Positions 43,486-50,716 of a DNA stretch of 64,000 bases are shown in pieces; within the stretch, counting starts at the first letter, position 1; the number at the start of each line of letters is the position of its first letter. The notes under the pieces were generated by a model, which saw only the letters and a program-made list of their open reading frames with translations, was not told where the DNA came from and did not search any database. The translations under genes were made by a program, and so were the position numbers. Source of the stretch: Bacillota bacterium (GTDB lineage Bacteria; Bacillota; Clostridia; Christensenellales; Aristaeellaceae); assembly GCA_023411395.1 (NCBI GenBank), contig JAEYOV010000047.1, positions 28,012 to 92,011 on the forward strand, in the 5' to 3' direction.

Positions 43486-43539
43486 GGGGCGCTGCCCCCT
43501 AGACCCCCGTTCAAGGGATATCATCCCTTGAAAAACCCT
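43482..43539 (+). repeat. Stop-proximal two-hairpin repeat, copy 3
   Basis: CTAGGGGGC-GCT-GCCCCCTAG palindrome that includes the dnaN stop codon, GACCCCCG linker, then TTCAAGGGAT-AT-CATCCCTTGAA hairpin. Confidence 0.85.
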
Positions 43540-43547
43540 TTAGAAAT

Positions 43548-43602
43548 AGGATTCCAAAGGACTTGTCCTTTGGCGGGAGTTGTAGAGGGCAGAGCCCTCT
43601 AC
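43548..43602 (-). repeat. Stop-proximal repeat family, copy 4, inverted
   Basis: Reads on the - strand as GTAGAGGGCTCTGCCCTCTAC, CTCCCG-type linker, CCAAAGGAC/GTCCTTTGG hairpin and AATCC. With copy 3 it forms an inverted pair filling the dnaN-recF gap. Confidence 0.75.
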
Positions 43603-43624
43603 TTCTTTACAGGGAGGGATCGTT

Positions 43625-44752
43625 GTGGTAATCCGGCAATTGAGGCTTCAGGACTACCGGAACTATCCCTGTGTGACGTTTTCTCCATCGGAAGGAATTA
43701 CGGTATTCCATGGCGCCAACGGCGCGGGGAAGACGAACCTGCTGGAAGCCATTCACCTGTGCTGCCTGGGACGAAGCCACAGGACGAGCCAGGACAGGGA
43801 GCTGATCCGGCAGGGGAGTCTTGCCGGCAGCGTTCAGGTGCAGGTCATGCGAAGGGACGGGCGGCGGGAAGTCGCGGTGAAGCTGTGGGCGCAGCAAAGG
43901 CGGGCCAAGCAGATTATACTAAACGGCAAGCCTGCAGCCCGCATCGGCGAACTGATGGGGAACCTGAACTGCGTGATGTTTTCCCCTGAGGATCTCGAAT
44001 TGATCAAGGATGGGCCGGCCATTCGCAGGCGGTTCATGGACATGCAGCTTTCCCAGCTTCGGCCATCCTATTTTTATGCGCTGCAAAAATACGTATCCAC
44101 ATTAAACCAGCGCAACGCGCTTTTGCGGGCCATGGCAGCGCCGGGTCCGGCCAAGACACCGCCGGGGCAGTTGGAGGTTTGGGATGAGCAGCTGGCCCAG
44201 GAAGGGGCAGCCATTACCGAGCACCGCCTTTGGTTTGCCGGAATTTTGAAGATCGAGGCCGGGAAAAACTACGAACAGATCAGCGGCATCCGGGAGGAAG
44301 TGTTTGATGTACAGTATATCGGCGCGCTCTCCAAGGCGGGCAAGCTGTATGAAGGGATGCTGGAGGGGCTGCACAAATCACGGCGGGAAGATCTTCGCCG
44401 GTGCGTGACCCACTTTGGCCCCCACCGGGATGATTTGCATCTGACCATCAAAGGCCGTGACATGAAAAACTACGCTTCCCAGGGGCAGATGCGCACCGCC
44501 GCGCTGGCTTTGCGGCTGAGCCAATTGATGCTGATGAAGCTGGAAAGCGGGGAAGCGCCCGTATTGCTGCTGGACGATGTGATGAGCGAGCTGGATCCCA
44601 GGCGCCGGGCGCTGCTGCTTGACAGGATCGAGGGTGTGCAAACGTTTGTGACATGCACCGACCGCGGCGACCTGTCCGGCGCGAAGGCCCAGGCGGTGGT
44701 GGAAGTCAAATTGGATAAGGATACCGGCTGCGCCATGCTTATCAATACTTAA
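43625..44752 (+). CDS. recF: DNA replication and repair protein RecF
   Basis: A 375-residue SMC-like ATPase that loads RecA at gaps. Walker A FHGANGAGKTNLLEAIHLCCLGRSHRT, the FSPEDLELIKDGPAIRRRFMD block, the signature SQGQMRTAALALRLSQ and Walker B VLLLDDVMSELD are all present. GTG at 43625 follows GGAGGGATC. Its stop abuts the stop of the convergent TetR gene with no spacer. Confidence 0.96.
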   Translation: MVIRQLRLQDYRNYPCVTFSPSEGITVFHGANGAGKTNLLEAIHLCCLGRSHRTSQDRELIRQGSLAGSVQVQVMRRDGRREVAVKLWAQQRRAKQIILNGKPAARIGELMGNLNCVMFSPEDLELIKDGPAIRRRFMDMQLSQLRPSYFYALQKYVSTLNQRNALLRAMAAPGPAKTPPGQLEVWDEQLAQEGAAITEHRLWFAGILKIEAGKNYEQISGIREEVFDVQYIGALSKAGKLYEGMLEGLHKSRREDLRRCVTHFGPHRDDLHLTIKGRDMKNYASQGQMRTAALALRLSQLMLMKLESGEAPVLLLDDVMSELDPRRRALLLDRIEGVQTFVTCTDRGDLSGAKAQAVVEVKLDKDTGCAMLINT

Positions 44753-45379
44753 TTACGAAGGCTGGCCGGAAGCCACCTCATCTTCCTTCAGGCCATACCA
44801 GTTTTTGATGAGGCCACCCATAAACAGATTGAAAAGGCTTGTATGGAAGGCCTTTTCTTTTTTGATGTATTCGGGATTTAACACAAGCGGCTTGCAGGCG
44901 GAAAAATAGACGAGGATGGCCTCAGTGTCAAGCGATGCGTCGATATGCCCGGTGCGCTTGCCTTCCTCCAGCAGATGCATGATCTTTGGCAGCGCGCTCG
45001 CGGAAGCCATTTTTCCAATCAGCCGCGTAAGTTCCGGGTCTTCCCAGGCAGCACTGTGTATGAGCTGTTCGCCTATTTTTTCCCGCCCGGCGATTCTGGT
45101 ATTCAAAAGCGTCATCAGCTTTTTTGGAAATGGCAGGTTGGATTGCAAAACAGCATCGTATTCCATCATCAACTGCTCCACCCAGGCGATGATGACCTCC
45201 CGGGCCAAAGCATCCTTGTCGCCAAAGTATTTGAACAGCGTCACACGGGATACGTTGGCTTTCTCCGCAATATCCGTAATGCTGGCTCCGCCGACGCCCT
45301 TCTGGGCAAACAGCTCCCGGGCTGCCTGCAAAATGGCCTCTCTTTTTTTTGTGCTTCCTTTGCTGCTGCCGATCATCAT
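44753..45379 (-). CDS. TetR family transcriptional regulator
   Basis: A 208-residue regulator: helix-turn-helix at residues 10-56 (REAILQAARELFAQKGVGGASITDIAEKANVSRVTLFKYFGDKDAL) and a variable ligand-binding helical domain. ATG at 45379 follows AAAGGAAGG. It is divergent from an ABC exporter operon and two matching palindromes lie between, so it very likely represses that operon and itself. Confidence 0.93.
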   Translation of the reverse strand: MMIGSSKGSTKKREAILQAARELFAQKGVGGASITDIAEKANVSRVTLFKYFGDKDALAREVIIAWVEQLMMEYDAVLQSNLPFPKKLMTLLNTRIAGREKIGEQLIHSAAWEDPELTRLIGKMASASALPKIMHLLEEGKRTGHIDASLDTEAILVYFSACKPLVLNPEYIKKEKAFHTSLFNLFMGGLIKNWYGLKEDEVASGQPS

Positions 45380-45412
45380 AACCCTTCCTTTCAGAACCAG
45401 TATATCAATAAA

Positions 45413-45500
45413 ATGAACCAAGTCAATAAAATAGTTCAAAAATCTATTGACAGCAGTTTTCTAAACACATATAATGAACTCGAGTTTAATAATAGTTCAT
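45413..45500. promoter_or_regulatory. Promoter and TetR operators
   Basis: Perfect promoter TTGACA (45447-45452), 17 bp, TATAAT (45470-45475). ATGAACT-N12-AGTTCAT (45475-45500) overlaps the -10 and start; a related ATGAACC ... AGTTCAA pair is at 45413-45439. Both have the same half-site and 26-27 bp span. Confidence 0.75.
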
Positions 45501-45521
45501 TATATATGGGAGGGCAAGACT

Positions 45522-46403
45522 GTGATTGCTGTCCATGGTCTGACGATGAGATATCCCAGCGGGAAAGGCATTTTTGATTTGAACTTTTCCGTCAGGGAGG
45601 GAGAAGCGTTTGGGTACCTGGGCCCCAACGGCGCGGGAAAGACGACCACGATCCGACACCTGATGGGCTTTATGAAAGCCGGTCAGGGCTCCTGTGCCAT
45701 TGACGGCCTCCCTTGCTGGGAGAAGGCGGCGGAAATACAAAAGCGGCTGGGCTATATCCCCGGGGAAATCGCCTTTCCCGGCGGCATGAAGGGCGGCGAA
45801 TTTCTGTCGCTTCTGTCCAACATGCGCGGTACGAAGGATGATGCAAGGCAAAAGCGGCTTGCTGAACGGTTTGAGATCAACGTAAGCTTCCCGATCCGCA
45901 AAATGTCCAAGGGAATGAAGCAGAAAATAGGCATCATCGCCGCCTTCATGCACGATCCTGCAGTGTACATCCTGGATGAGCCCACCAACGGGCTGGACCC
46001 GCTGATGCAAAAGCGGTTTGTGGAATTGGTGCTGGAGGAGAAGCGCCGGGGCAAGACGATTTTGATGAGTTCCCATATGTTCGACGAGATAGAGCGCACC
46101 TGCGACAGGGCGGGGATCATCCGAAGCGGCCATTTGGTGGCGGTGGAAGATATGGCGCTGCTCAAAAAGGCTCAGAAAAGGAAATATATCGTTACTTTGG
46201 GATCAGCAGCAGATGCGGCCGTTTTGAAAAGCAAAGGGCTGCAGGTGGCCGATATGGGGGATAGCCGCGTGGAGGTCACCGTTGGCGGTAGGGTTAATGA
46301 TTTCATCAGGCAGCTTGCCTCGGTAACGGTGGATAACATCGATATCGGTTCGCTCAGCCTGGAAGAAGTGTTCATGCAGTATTACGGTCAGGAGGGGAAA
46401 TAA
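45522..46403 (+). CDS. ABC-2 type exporter ATP-binding protein
   Basis: A 293-residue ATPase. Walker A GPNGAGKTTT, signature MSKGMKQKIGIIAAFMHDP, Walker B VYILDEPTNGLDP and the His switch SSHMFDEIERTCDR. A C-terminal extension (residues ~215-293, KKAQKRKYIVTLG onward) is typical of multidrug/antibiotic exporters. GTG at 45522 follows GGGAGGG. Under TetR control; next gene is its permease. Confidence 0.94.
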   Translation: MIAVHGLTMRYPSGKGIFDLNFSVREGEAFGYLGPNGAGKTTTIRHLMGFMKAGQGSCAIDGLPCWEKAAEIQKRLGYIPGEIAFPGGMKGGEFLSLLSNMRGTKDDARQKRLAERFEINVSFPIRKMSKGMKQKIGIIAAFMHDPAVYILDEPTNGLDPLMQKRFVELVLEEKRRGKTILMSSHMFDEIERTCDRAGIIRSGHLVAVEDMALLKKAQKRKYIVTLGSAADAAVLKSKGLQVADMGDSRVEVTVGGRVNDFIRQLASVTVDNIDIGSLSLEEVFMQYYGQEGK

Positions 46404-47204
46404 GTGAGCTTTCCGCTTTTTCGCGCCACGCTGAAGGCCAACTGGGTCATTGCAATGATTTTCGCGCTGCTTTTGTGCATGTATTTGGGAAGCATCATAT
46501 CCTTGTACGACCCCGCATCCAGTCAGGCGCTGGAAGACATGCTGAAGCTGTTTCCGGAGGCATTGGCAAAAGCCATGGGGATATCCGACCTGCCCAAGGA
46601 CCTCACCGGATTTCTGGGGAATTCCTTCTACGGCATGCTGGTGTTTTTGCTGCCGCTGATTTATATCGCTGTCATGGGCAACAGGCTGATGGCAAAATAC
46701 GTGGATAACGGTTCCATGGCTTACTTTTTATCCACGCCCAATACCAGAGGGAGAATCGCCTTAACACAGGGGATATACTTCATTGCCGGCATCTTCGCGC
46801 TTTTCCTTGTCCTGACAATGGCGGGCATTGGCATCTGCCAGGCTGTGTATCCCGGCCATCTGGATATGCCATCCTTCCTGCTTTTGAACTTCTGCGCCTT
46901 TTTGCTGACCTGTGCCATCAGCGCCATCAGTTGGTTCTTTTCCTGCGCGTTCAGCGATGTGAAGTATTCCCTGGCGTTTGGCGCAGGCATCCCGGTGCTG
47001 TTCTTCATGCTCAACGTGCTGGGCGGTATGCAGGATGGAATGGGCTGGGCCGCATCCCTGTCGCTGTATGGAATATTCGACGCTTCCGCTATTTTGACCG
47101 GCAGCGCCAATATTTTGCAAATGTGCCTGCTCTTTGCGGGCATCACGCTGACGCTGTACGCGGCGGGAATACTCATCTTCAAAAAGAAAAGCCTGCCGTT
47201 GTAA
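46404..47204 (+). CDS. ABC-2 type exporter permease
   Basis: A 266-residue membrane protein with six hydrophobic helices and the ABC2 pattern YGMLVFLLPLIYIAVMGNRLMAKYVDNGSMAYFLSTPNTRGRIALTQ. GTG starts directly after the TAA of the ATPase gene. Probably exports a drug or self-made compound sensed by TetR. A dispersed repeat follows. Confidence 0.9.
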   Translation: MSFPLFRATLKANWVIAMIFALLLCMYLGSIISLYDPASSQALEDMLKLFPEALAKAMGISDLPKDLTGFLGNSFYGMLVFLLPLIYIAVMGNRLMAKYVDNGSMAYFLSTPNTRGRIALTQGIYFIAGIFALFLVLTMAGIGICQAVYPGHLDMPSFLLLNFCAFLLTCAISAISWFFSCAFSDVKYSLAFGAGIPVLFFMLNVLGGMQDGMGWAASLSLYGIFDASAILTGSANILQMCLLFAGITLTLYAAGILIFKKKSLPL

Positions 47205-47257
47205 AGGGCAGGTACGGACACTTATGAAGATACTCTCAGAGGATCAATATGTCCAGG

Positions 47258-47460
47258 GGAGCAACGAGGGGGCCGCAGTCCCCTCGTTTGTAATCGTCTC
47301 ACCCGGCTTTGCCGGGTGGGCGGGGTGCTTGCGAAGCAAGCGTTCCTTGCGCTTTTCGCCGGCCGTGGCCTTGTGCCGACCAAGCGAAGCGCAGGACGGT
47401 GCGTAAGGCCACAGGCGAAAAGTGAAAATTCAAGAAAATGACTTTGTCATTTTCTTGAAT
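47258..47460 (-). repeat. Dispersed ~210-bp modular repeat, copy B
   Basis: Reverse-orientation relative of 7617-7834: hairpin GAAAATGAC/GTCATTTTC, CACTTTTCGCCTG ... GCCGGCGAAAAG, GCCGGGTGA-ACGATT-ACAAACGAGG and final ACGAGGGG/CCCCTCGT palindrome occur in the same order. It lies after the exporter permease gene. Confidence 0.8.
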
Positions 47461-47772
47461 TAAATCGAACAAGGTTTATCCGGTGGAAACAGCAACGCAA
47501 AACATGATTTTACGTATCCCTTTTGGCAGGGGTCTTCCCTGCAACTCCCTGTTTACAGCCTTCACGCTGTAGAAGAAAGGAGAACCAAAGAAAACAATTT
47601 CTTTGGAAGGGAGGAATTCATTTTCCATGCTGTTTGCCACCAGGATAAACCCTGTTTTCATGCTTCGGCAGGCGTTGCCTCTCCTGCATCTCTTTCAGCC
47701 ACCGGGGCGCGTGGTTGCAACGAATTCTACCACCTCGAAGCATCAACCCTATCTTGCCTCAAAAGGCTTTTT
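47461..47772. other. Intergenic region after repeat copy B
   Basis: No convincing ORF. It contains a perfect hairpin CCAAAGAAA-ACAA-TTTCTTTGG (47585-47606) next to an unused AAAGGAG motif. Possibly remnants of small repeats; nothing else recognised. Confidence 0.5.
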
Positions 47773-48492
47773 TTATACGCTGATTTTTTCAAGCATTTTC
47801 CCGATAGGCCCGGCAATGACAAGATCGGCCTTGCCGTCCATGGGGGTTGGCGTTTTGTTGAGGATAGCGAGGTATTTTCCCGTGAACGCCTGCACGAATC
47901 CCGCCGCCGGGTATACGGACAGGGATGTGCCGCCAATTATCAGCATGTCCGCACAGGCGATTTCCCGCACGGTTTGTTCCATCACGTTTTGATCAAGCGG
48001 CTCCTCATACAGCACGACATCGGGTTTAATGATGCCGCCGCAGAAACACCTGGGTACGCCTGTGGATGCAAGAACCACATCCAGGCCATATTTTGTTTTG
48101 CAGCGCATGCATGCGTTTTTGTGAACGGTGCCGTGAAGCTCAATTACGTTTTTGCTGCCGGCGGCCTGATGGAGGCCGTCAATGTTCTGGGTGACGACGG
48201 CGGAAAGCTTTCCCCTGGCTTCCCAGGCGGCCAACGCAGCATGGGCGGGATTGGGCTTGGCATTTCTAAAAATCATCTTTTCCCGGTAGAACTGATAAAA
48301 CACCTCAGGCTTTTTCAGGAAGAAGGAAAGGCTGAGAATGGTCTCCGGCGGAACATCGTATTTCTGATGGTACAGCCCGTCTGCGCTGCGGAAATCGGGG
48401 ATGCCGCTTTCCGTGGAAACGCCGGCCCCGCCGAAAAACACGATGCGGCGGCTTTCATCCACCATGCTTTGAAGCTTTTCGATACCATCCAT
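47773..48492 (-). CDS. cobB: NAD-dependent protein deacylase, Sir2 family
   Basis: A 239-residue sirtuin that removes acyl groups from lysines using NAD. Landmarks: GAGVSTESGIPDFRS, TQNIDGLHQAAGS, catalytic His in VIELHGTVHKNAC, zinc ligands CMRC ... CFCGG and GTSLSVYPAAGF. The ATG at 48492 has GGAGGGGG with 6-nt spacing. Monocistronic; likely regulates central metabolism. Confidence 0.96.
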   Translation of the reverse strand: MDGIEKLQSMVDESRRIVFFGGAGVSTESGIPDFRSADGLYHQKYDVPPETILSLSFFLKKPEVFYQFYREKMIFRNAKPNPAHAALAAWEARGKLSAVVTQNIDGLHQAAGSKNVIELHGTVHKNACMRCKTKYGLDVVLASTGVPRCFCGGIIKPDVVLYEEPLDQNVMEQTVREIACADMLIIGGTSLSVYPAAGFVQAFTGKYLAILNKTPTPMDGKADLVIAGPIGKMLEKISV

Positions 48493-48569
48493 CAAATTCC
48501 CCCTCCGCCTGATTCTACGCTTGCTTTCAGTGGTTTGTCAAAGAAAAGAGGCGGATTTTGCGAAGGGGT

Positions 48570-48604
48570 GCGGGGAGGGGATTTATAAAAAATCCTCTCC
48601 CCGC
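48570..48604. repeat. GGGGAGGGG hairpin repeat, copy 2
   Basis: GCGGGGAGGGGAT ... ATCCTCTCCCCGC inverted repeat. Shares GGGTGCGGGGAGGGGA with the copy at 31501-31534. Lies between convergent or adjacent - strand genes and may act as a terminator. Confidence 0.6.
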
Positions 48605-48633
48605 AAGCTTTCATATTCCGACTCTCCCGTCTT

Positions 48634-50388
48634 TCAGCGCCGGACCTTGATGATTTCCTCCCCGTTTTCCGCGGGCTTTAAAAGGGCATCTTTGCCGCCT
48701 TCCACAAAGCGGCGGATGAGCAGCGTATCTTCATCCATAGCCGTGGTCTCCAGAAAGCCCGTTTGCAATACAGGGTTGTTTTTACGATGATGAAAAAGCG
48801 TGCGGACGGCGCTTTGCAGCTTTCTATCCTCCCGCCCCCAGGGGAAGGTGCCGCGGTTATAGGGGTCCGCCGTGCCTTGCATGCCGGCCTCGTCGCCATA
48901 GTACAGGGTTGGCGCACCAGGAAGGGCGCACAGAATCTCCATGCCCTTTATGAAGCGCTCCGCGCCCAGGCGGTATTGTTCCTGCGTCAAATGCAGGCTT
49001 GCCCGCTCTTCACGAGGCAGATGCCCCCATTCGCAGCCGGCCAGAACGTTGATGATCCGGGCACGGTCATGGCTGCCCAGAAGATTCATCATGGCGTACA
49101 GGAAGGGGGCGGGGTAAACCTCCTGCTGGTGGCGGATCAGCCGGTCCAGTTGATAGGCGGAGGACTGATACGTCAAAAAAGATAGGATCCCTTCCCGCAG
49201 GGGGTAATTCATCACGCTGTCCAGGGTATCCCCCAGACAGTAGCTGCGGGGCACATTGTAGGAAATTTTGTTGCTGGCATCCTCCCACACTTCGCCCAGG
49301 ATTGCCGCGTCCCTTTTTGCATGTTTGGCCGCTTTGCGCAGGTCCCGCAAAAAGTCCATGGGCAATTCATCCGCCACGTCCAGCCGCCAGCCGGAGGAAC
49401 CGTTTTTCAGCCACAGGGGCACAATGCCGCTTTCCGGGCTGAACATGAAGGAGCGGTAATGAGGATCCTCCTTGCGCACCTCCGGCAGGGAAGGAATGCT
49501 CCACCAGCACTTGTAGCCATCAGGATATTCCGTAAAGGTGAACCAGGTAAAGTAGGGGGAATCGGGGTTTTGATATGCCCCGAGGCTGTTATAGGTGCCG
49601 TATTTGTTGAAATATACGCTGTCCTCCCCGGTATGGCTGAACACGCCGTCCAGCAACACACGGATGCCCATGGCGGAGGCCTTTTCGCACAAGGCTTGAA
49701 ATTCCTCCTCCGTGCCAAACATGGGATCGATGCGGCGGTAATCCCCGGTGTCGTATTTGTGGTTGCTGCGGGCCTGGAATACGGGATTCAAATAGAGCAC
49801 CGATATGCCCAGGTCTTTTAAATAGGGGAGCTTTTCCGCGATGCCGTTCAAATTGCCGCCGAAAAAATCCAGCGCCATGTTGTCATTGCTGCGGGGATCG
49901 ATGCGCAGTAAAGGCGTTTCATCCCAGCTTTCATGCAGACAGATGTCTGTGCGTGGTGGGTTTGCTTTTTTTTCTCCTCTATAAAATCTGTCTGGAAATA
50001 TTTGGTATATTATGCCGTGATGCAAAAAGGAAGGCGTTTCAAAGCCGGGGTTATACACCGTCACCTGAAAGCTGGCGGGAGTGCCCTCATACAGCGCCCC
50101 TTCGCCGCCCAACTGGTCGTAGGCATTTCCGTAGTGAAGAACACCGTTTTCGGTATCGATCACAAAATCGTACCACCAGAGCATGGGAATTATGGGTGCG
50201 GTAATTTCTGCCGCGTAGGTGTTCGGGCTTTCGAAAATCATCGGATGGAAGGACTCCTGTCCGTCCCAGGTACGCACCTGAACAGACCTTGCAAAGTCGC
50301 AGGTGAAGCGCAGGCGCAAAGAAGCGCCGCAGGGCAGAGCGCCCGGCGGTGAGCGGTAAAAGGAATTGTGGGAATCGTGCAGGAGCAA
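48634..50388 (-). CDS. GH13 family alpha-glucan hydrolase (neopullulanase/cyclomaltodextrinase-like)
   Basis: A 584-residue cytoplasmic glycosidase with an N-terminal beta domain (residues 1-115) and a GH13 barrel. Conserved regions: DGVFSHTG, GWRLDVADE (nucleophile Asp), ILGEVWED (acid/base Glu) and LLGSHDRAR (third Asp). It would trim maltodextrins or branched glucans. TTG at 50388 has AAGGAGG 8 bases upstream. It follows glgP on the same strand, separated by two dispersed repeats. Confidence 0.92.
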   Translation of the reverse strand: MLLHDSHNSFYRSPPGALPCGASLRLRFTCDFARSVQVRTWDGQESFHPMIFESPNTYAAEITAPIIPMLWWYDFVIDTENGVLHYGNAYDQLGGEGALYEGTPASFQVTVYNPGFETPSFLHHGIIYQIFPDRFYRGEKKANPPRTDICLHESWDETPLLRIDPRSNDNMALDFFGGNLNGIAEKLPYLKDLGISVLYLNPVFQARSNHKYDTGDYRRIDPMFGTEEEFQALCEKASAMGIRVLLDGVFSHTGEDSVYFNKYGTYNSLGAYQNPDSPYFTWFTFTEYPDGYKCWWSIPSLPEVRKEDPHYRSFMFSPESGIVPLWLKNGSSGWRLDVADELPMDFLRDLRKAAKHAKRDAAILGEVWEDASNKISYNVPRSYCLGDTLDSVMNYPLREGILSFLTYQSSAYQLDRLIRHQQEVYPAPFLYAMMNLLGSHDRARIINVLAGCEWGHLPREERASLHLTQEQYRLGAERFIKGMEILCALPGAPTLYYGDEAGMQGTADPYNRGTFPWGREDRKLQSAVRTLFHHRKNNPVLQTGFLETTAMDEDTLLIRRFVEGGKDALLKPAENGEEIIKVRR

Positions 50389-50510
50389 GAACCAGACCTC
50401 CTTGAAAGCATTTGTACGCTATATTGGTTAAAGGAGTTTAATGCCAATTGTCAATTTGATTGCGGAGTCTGTATACTTTTGACAAGAGATGGTGTTTGCA
50501 GATGCTATGC

Positions 50511-50640
50511 AAAGGCTCCCTCAAGAGGGAACTGTCACCGAAGGTGACTGAAGGAGGTAGCATTACGGTATATCCGCATTTCGTATTGCTCCTTCCGTCA
50601 CGGCTTCGCTGCGACACCTCCCTCAAGAGGGAGGCTTTTA
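50511..50640. mobile_element. MITE-like palindromic element
   Basis: About 130 bp bounded by imperfect inverted repeats AAAGGCTCCCTCAAGAGGGA (left) and its mirror TCCCTCAAGAGGGAGGCTTT (right). Subterminal inverted segments (CTGTCACCGAAGGTGACTGAAGGAGG near the left end; CCTTCCGTCACGG ... ACACCTCC near the right) give a long imperfect fold. No coding capacity. Similar short elements are common in gut clostridia. Confidence 0.6.
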
Positions 50641-50655
50641 TATAACCCTTGATAT

Positions 50656-50716
50656 GGGGATTTTCAAGGGGTTTTATCCCTTGAACAGGGGACCAGGGGA
50701 CAGCGTCCCCTGGTCA
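50656..50716 (-). repeat. Stop-proximal two-hairpin repeat, copy 5
   Basis: On the - strand begins with the glgP TGA, then CCAGGGGACG/CGTCCCCTGG-type palindrome, TCCCCTG linker, TTCAAGGGAT ... CCCCTTGAA hairpin and AATCCCC. Its first 24 bases are identical to copy 1 at the Myb-like gene. Confidence 0.85.

Noticed and set aside
47476..47661. 61-residue - strand ORF between repeat copy B and cobB
   Set aside because: No ribosome site, no recognisable motif, and it spans a repeat-derived hairpin.
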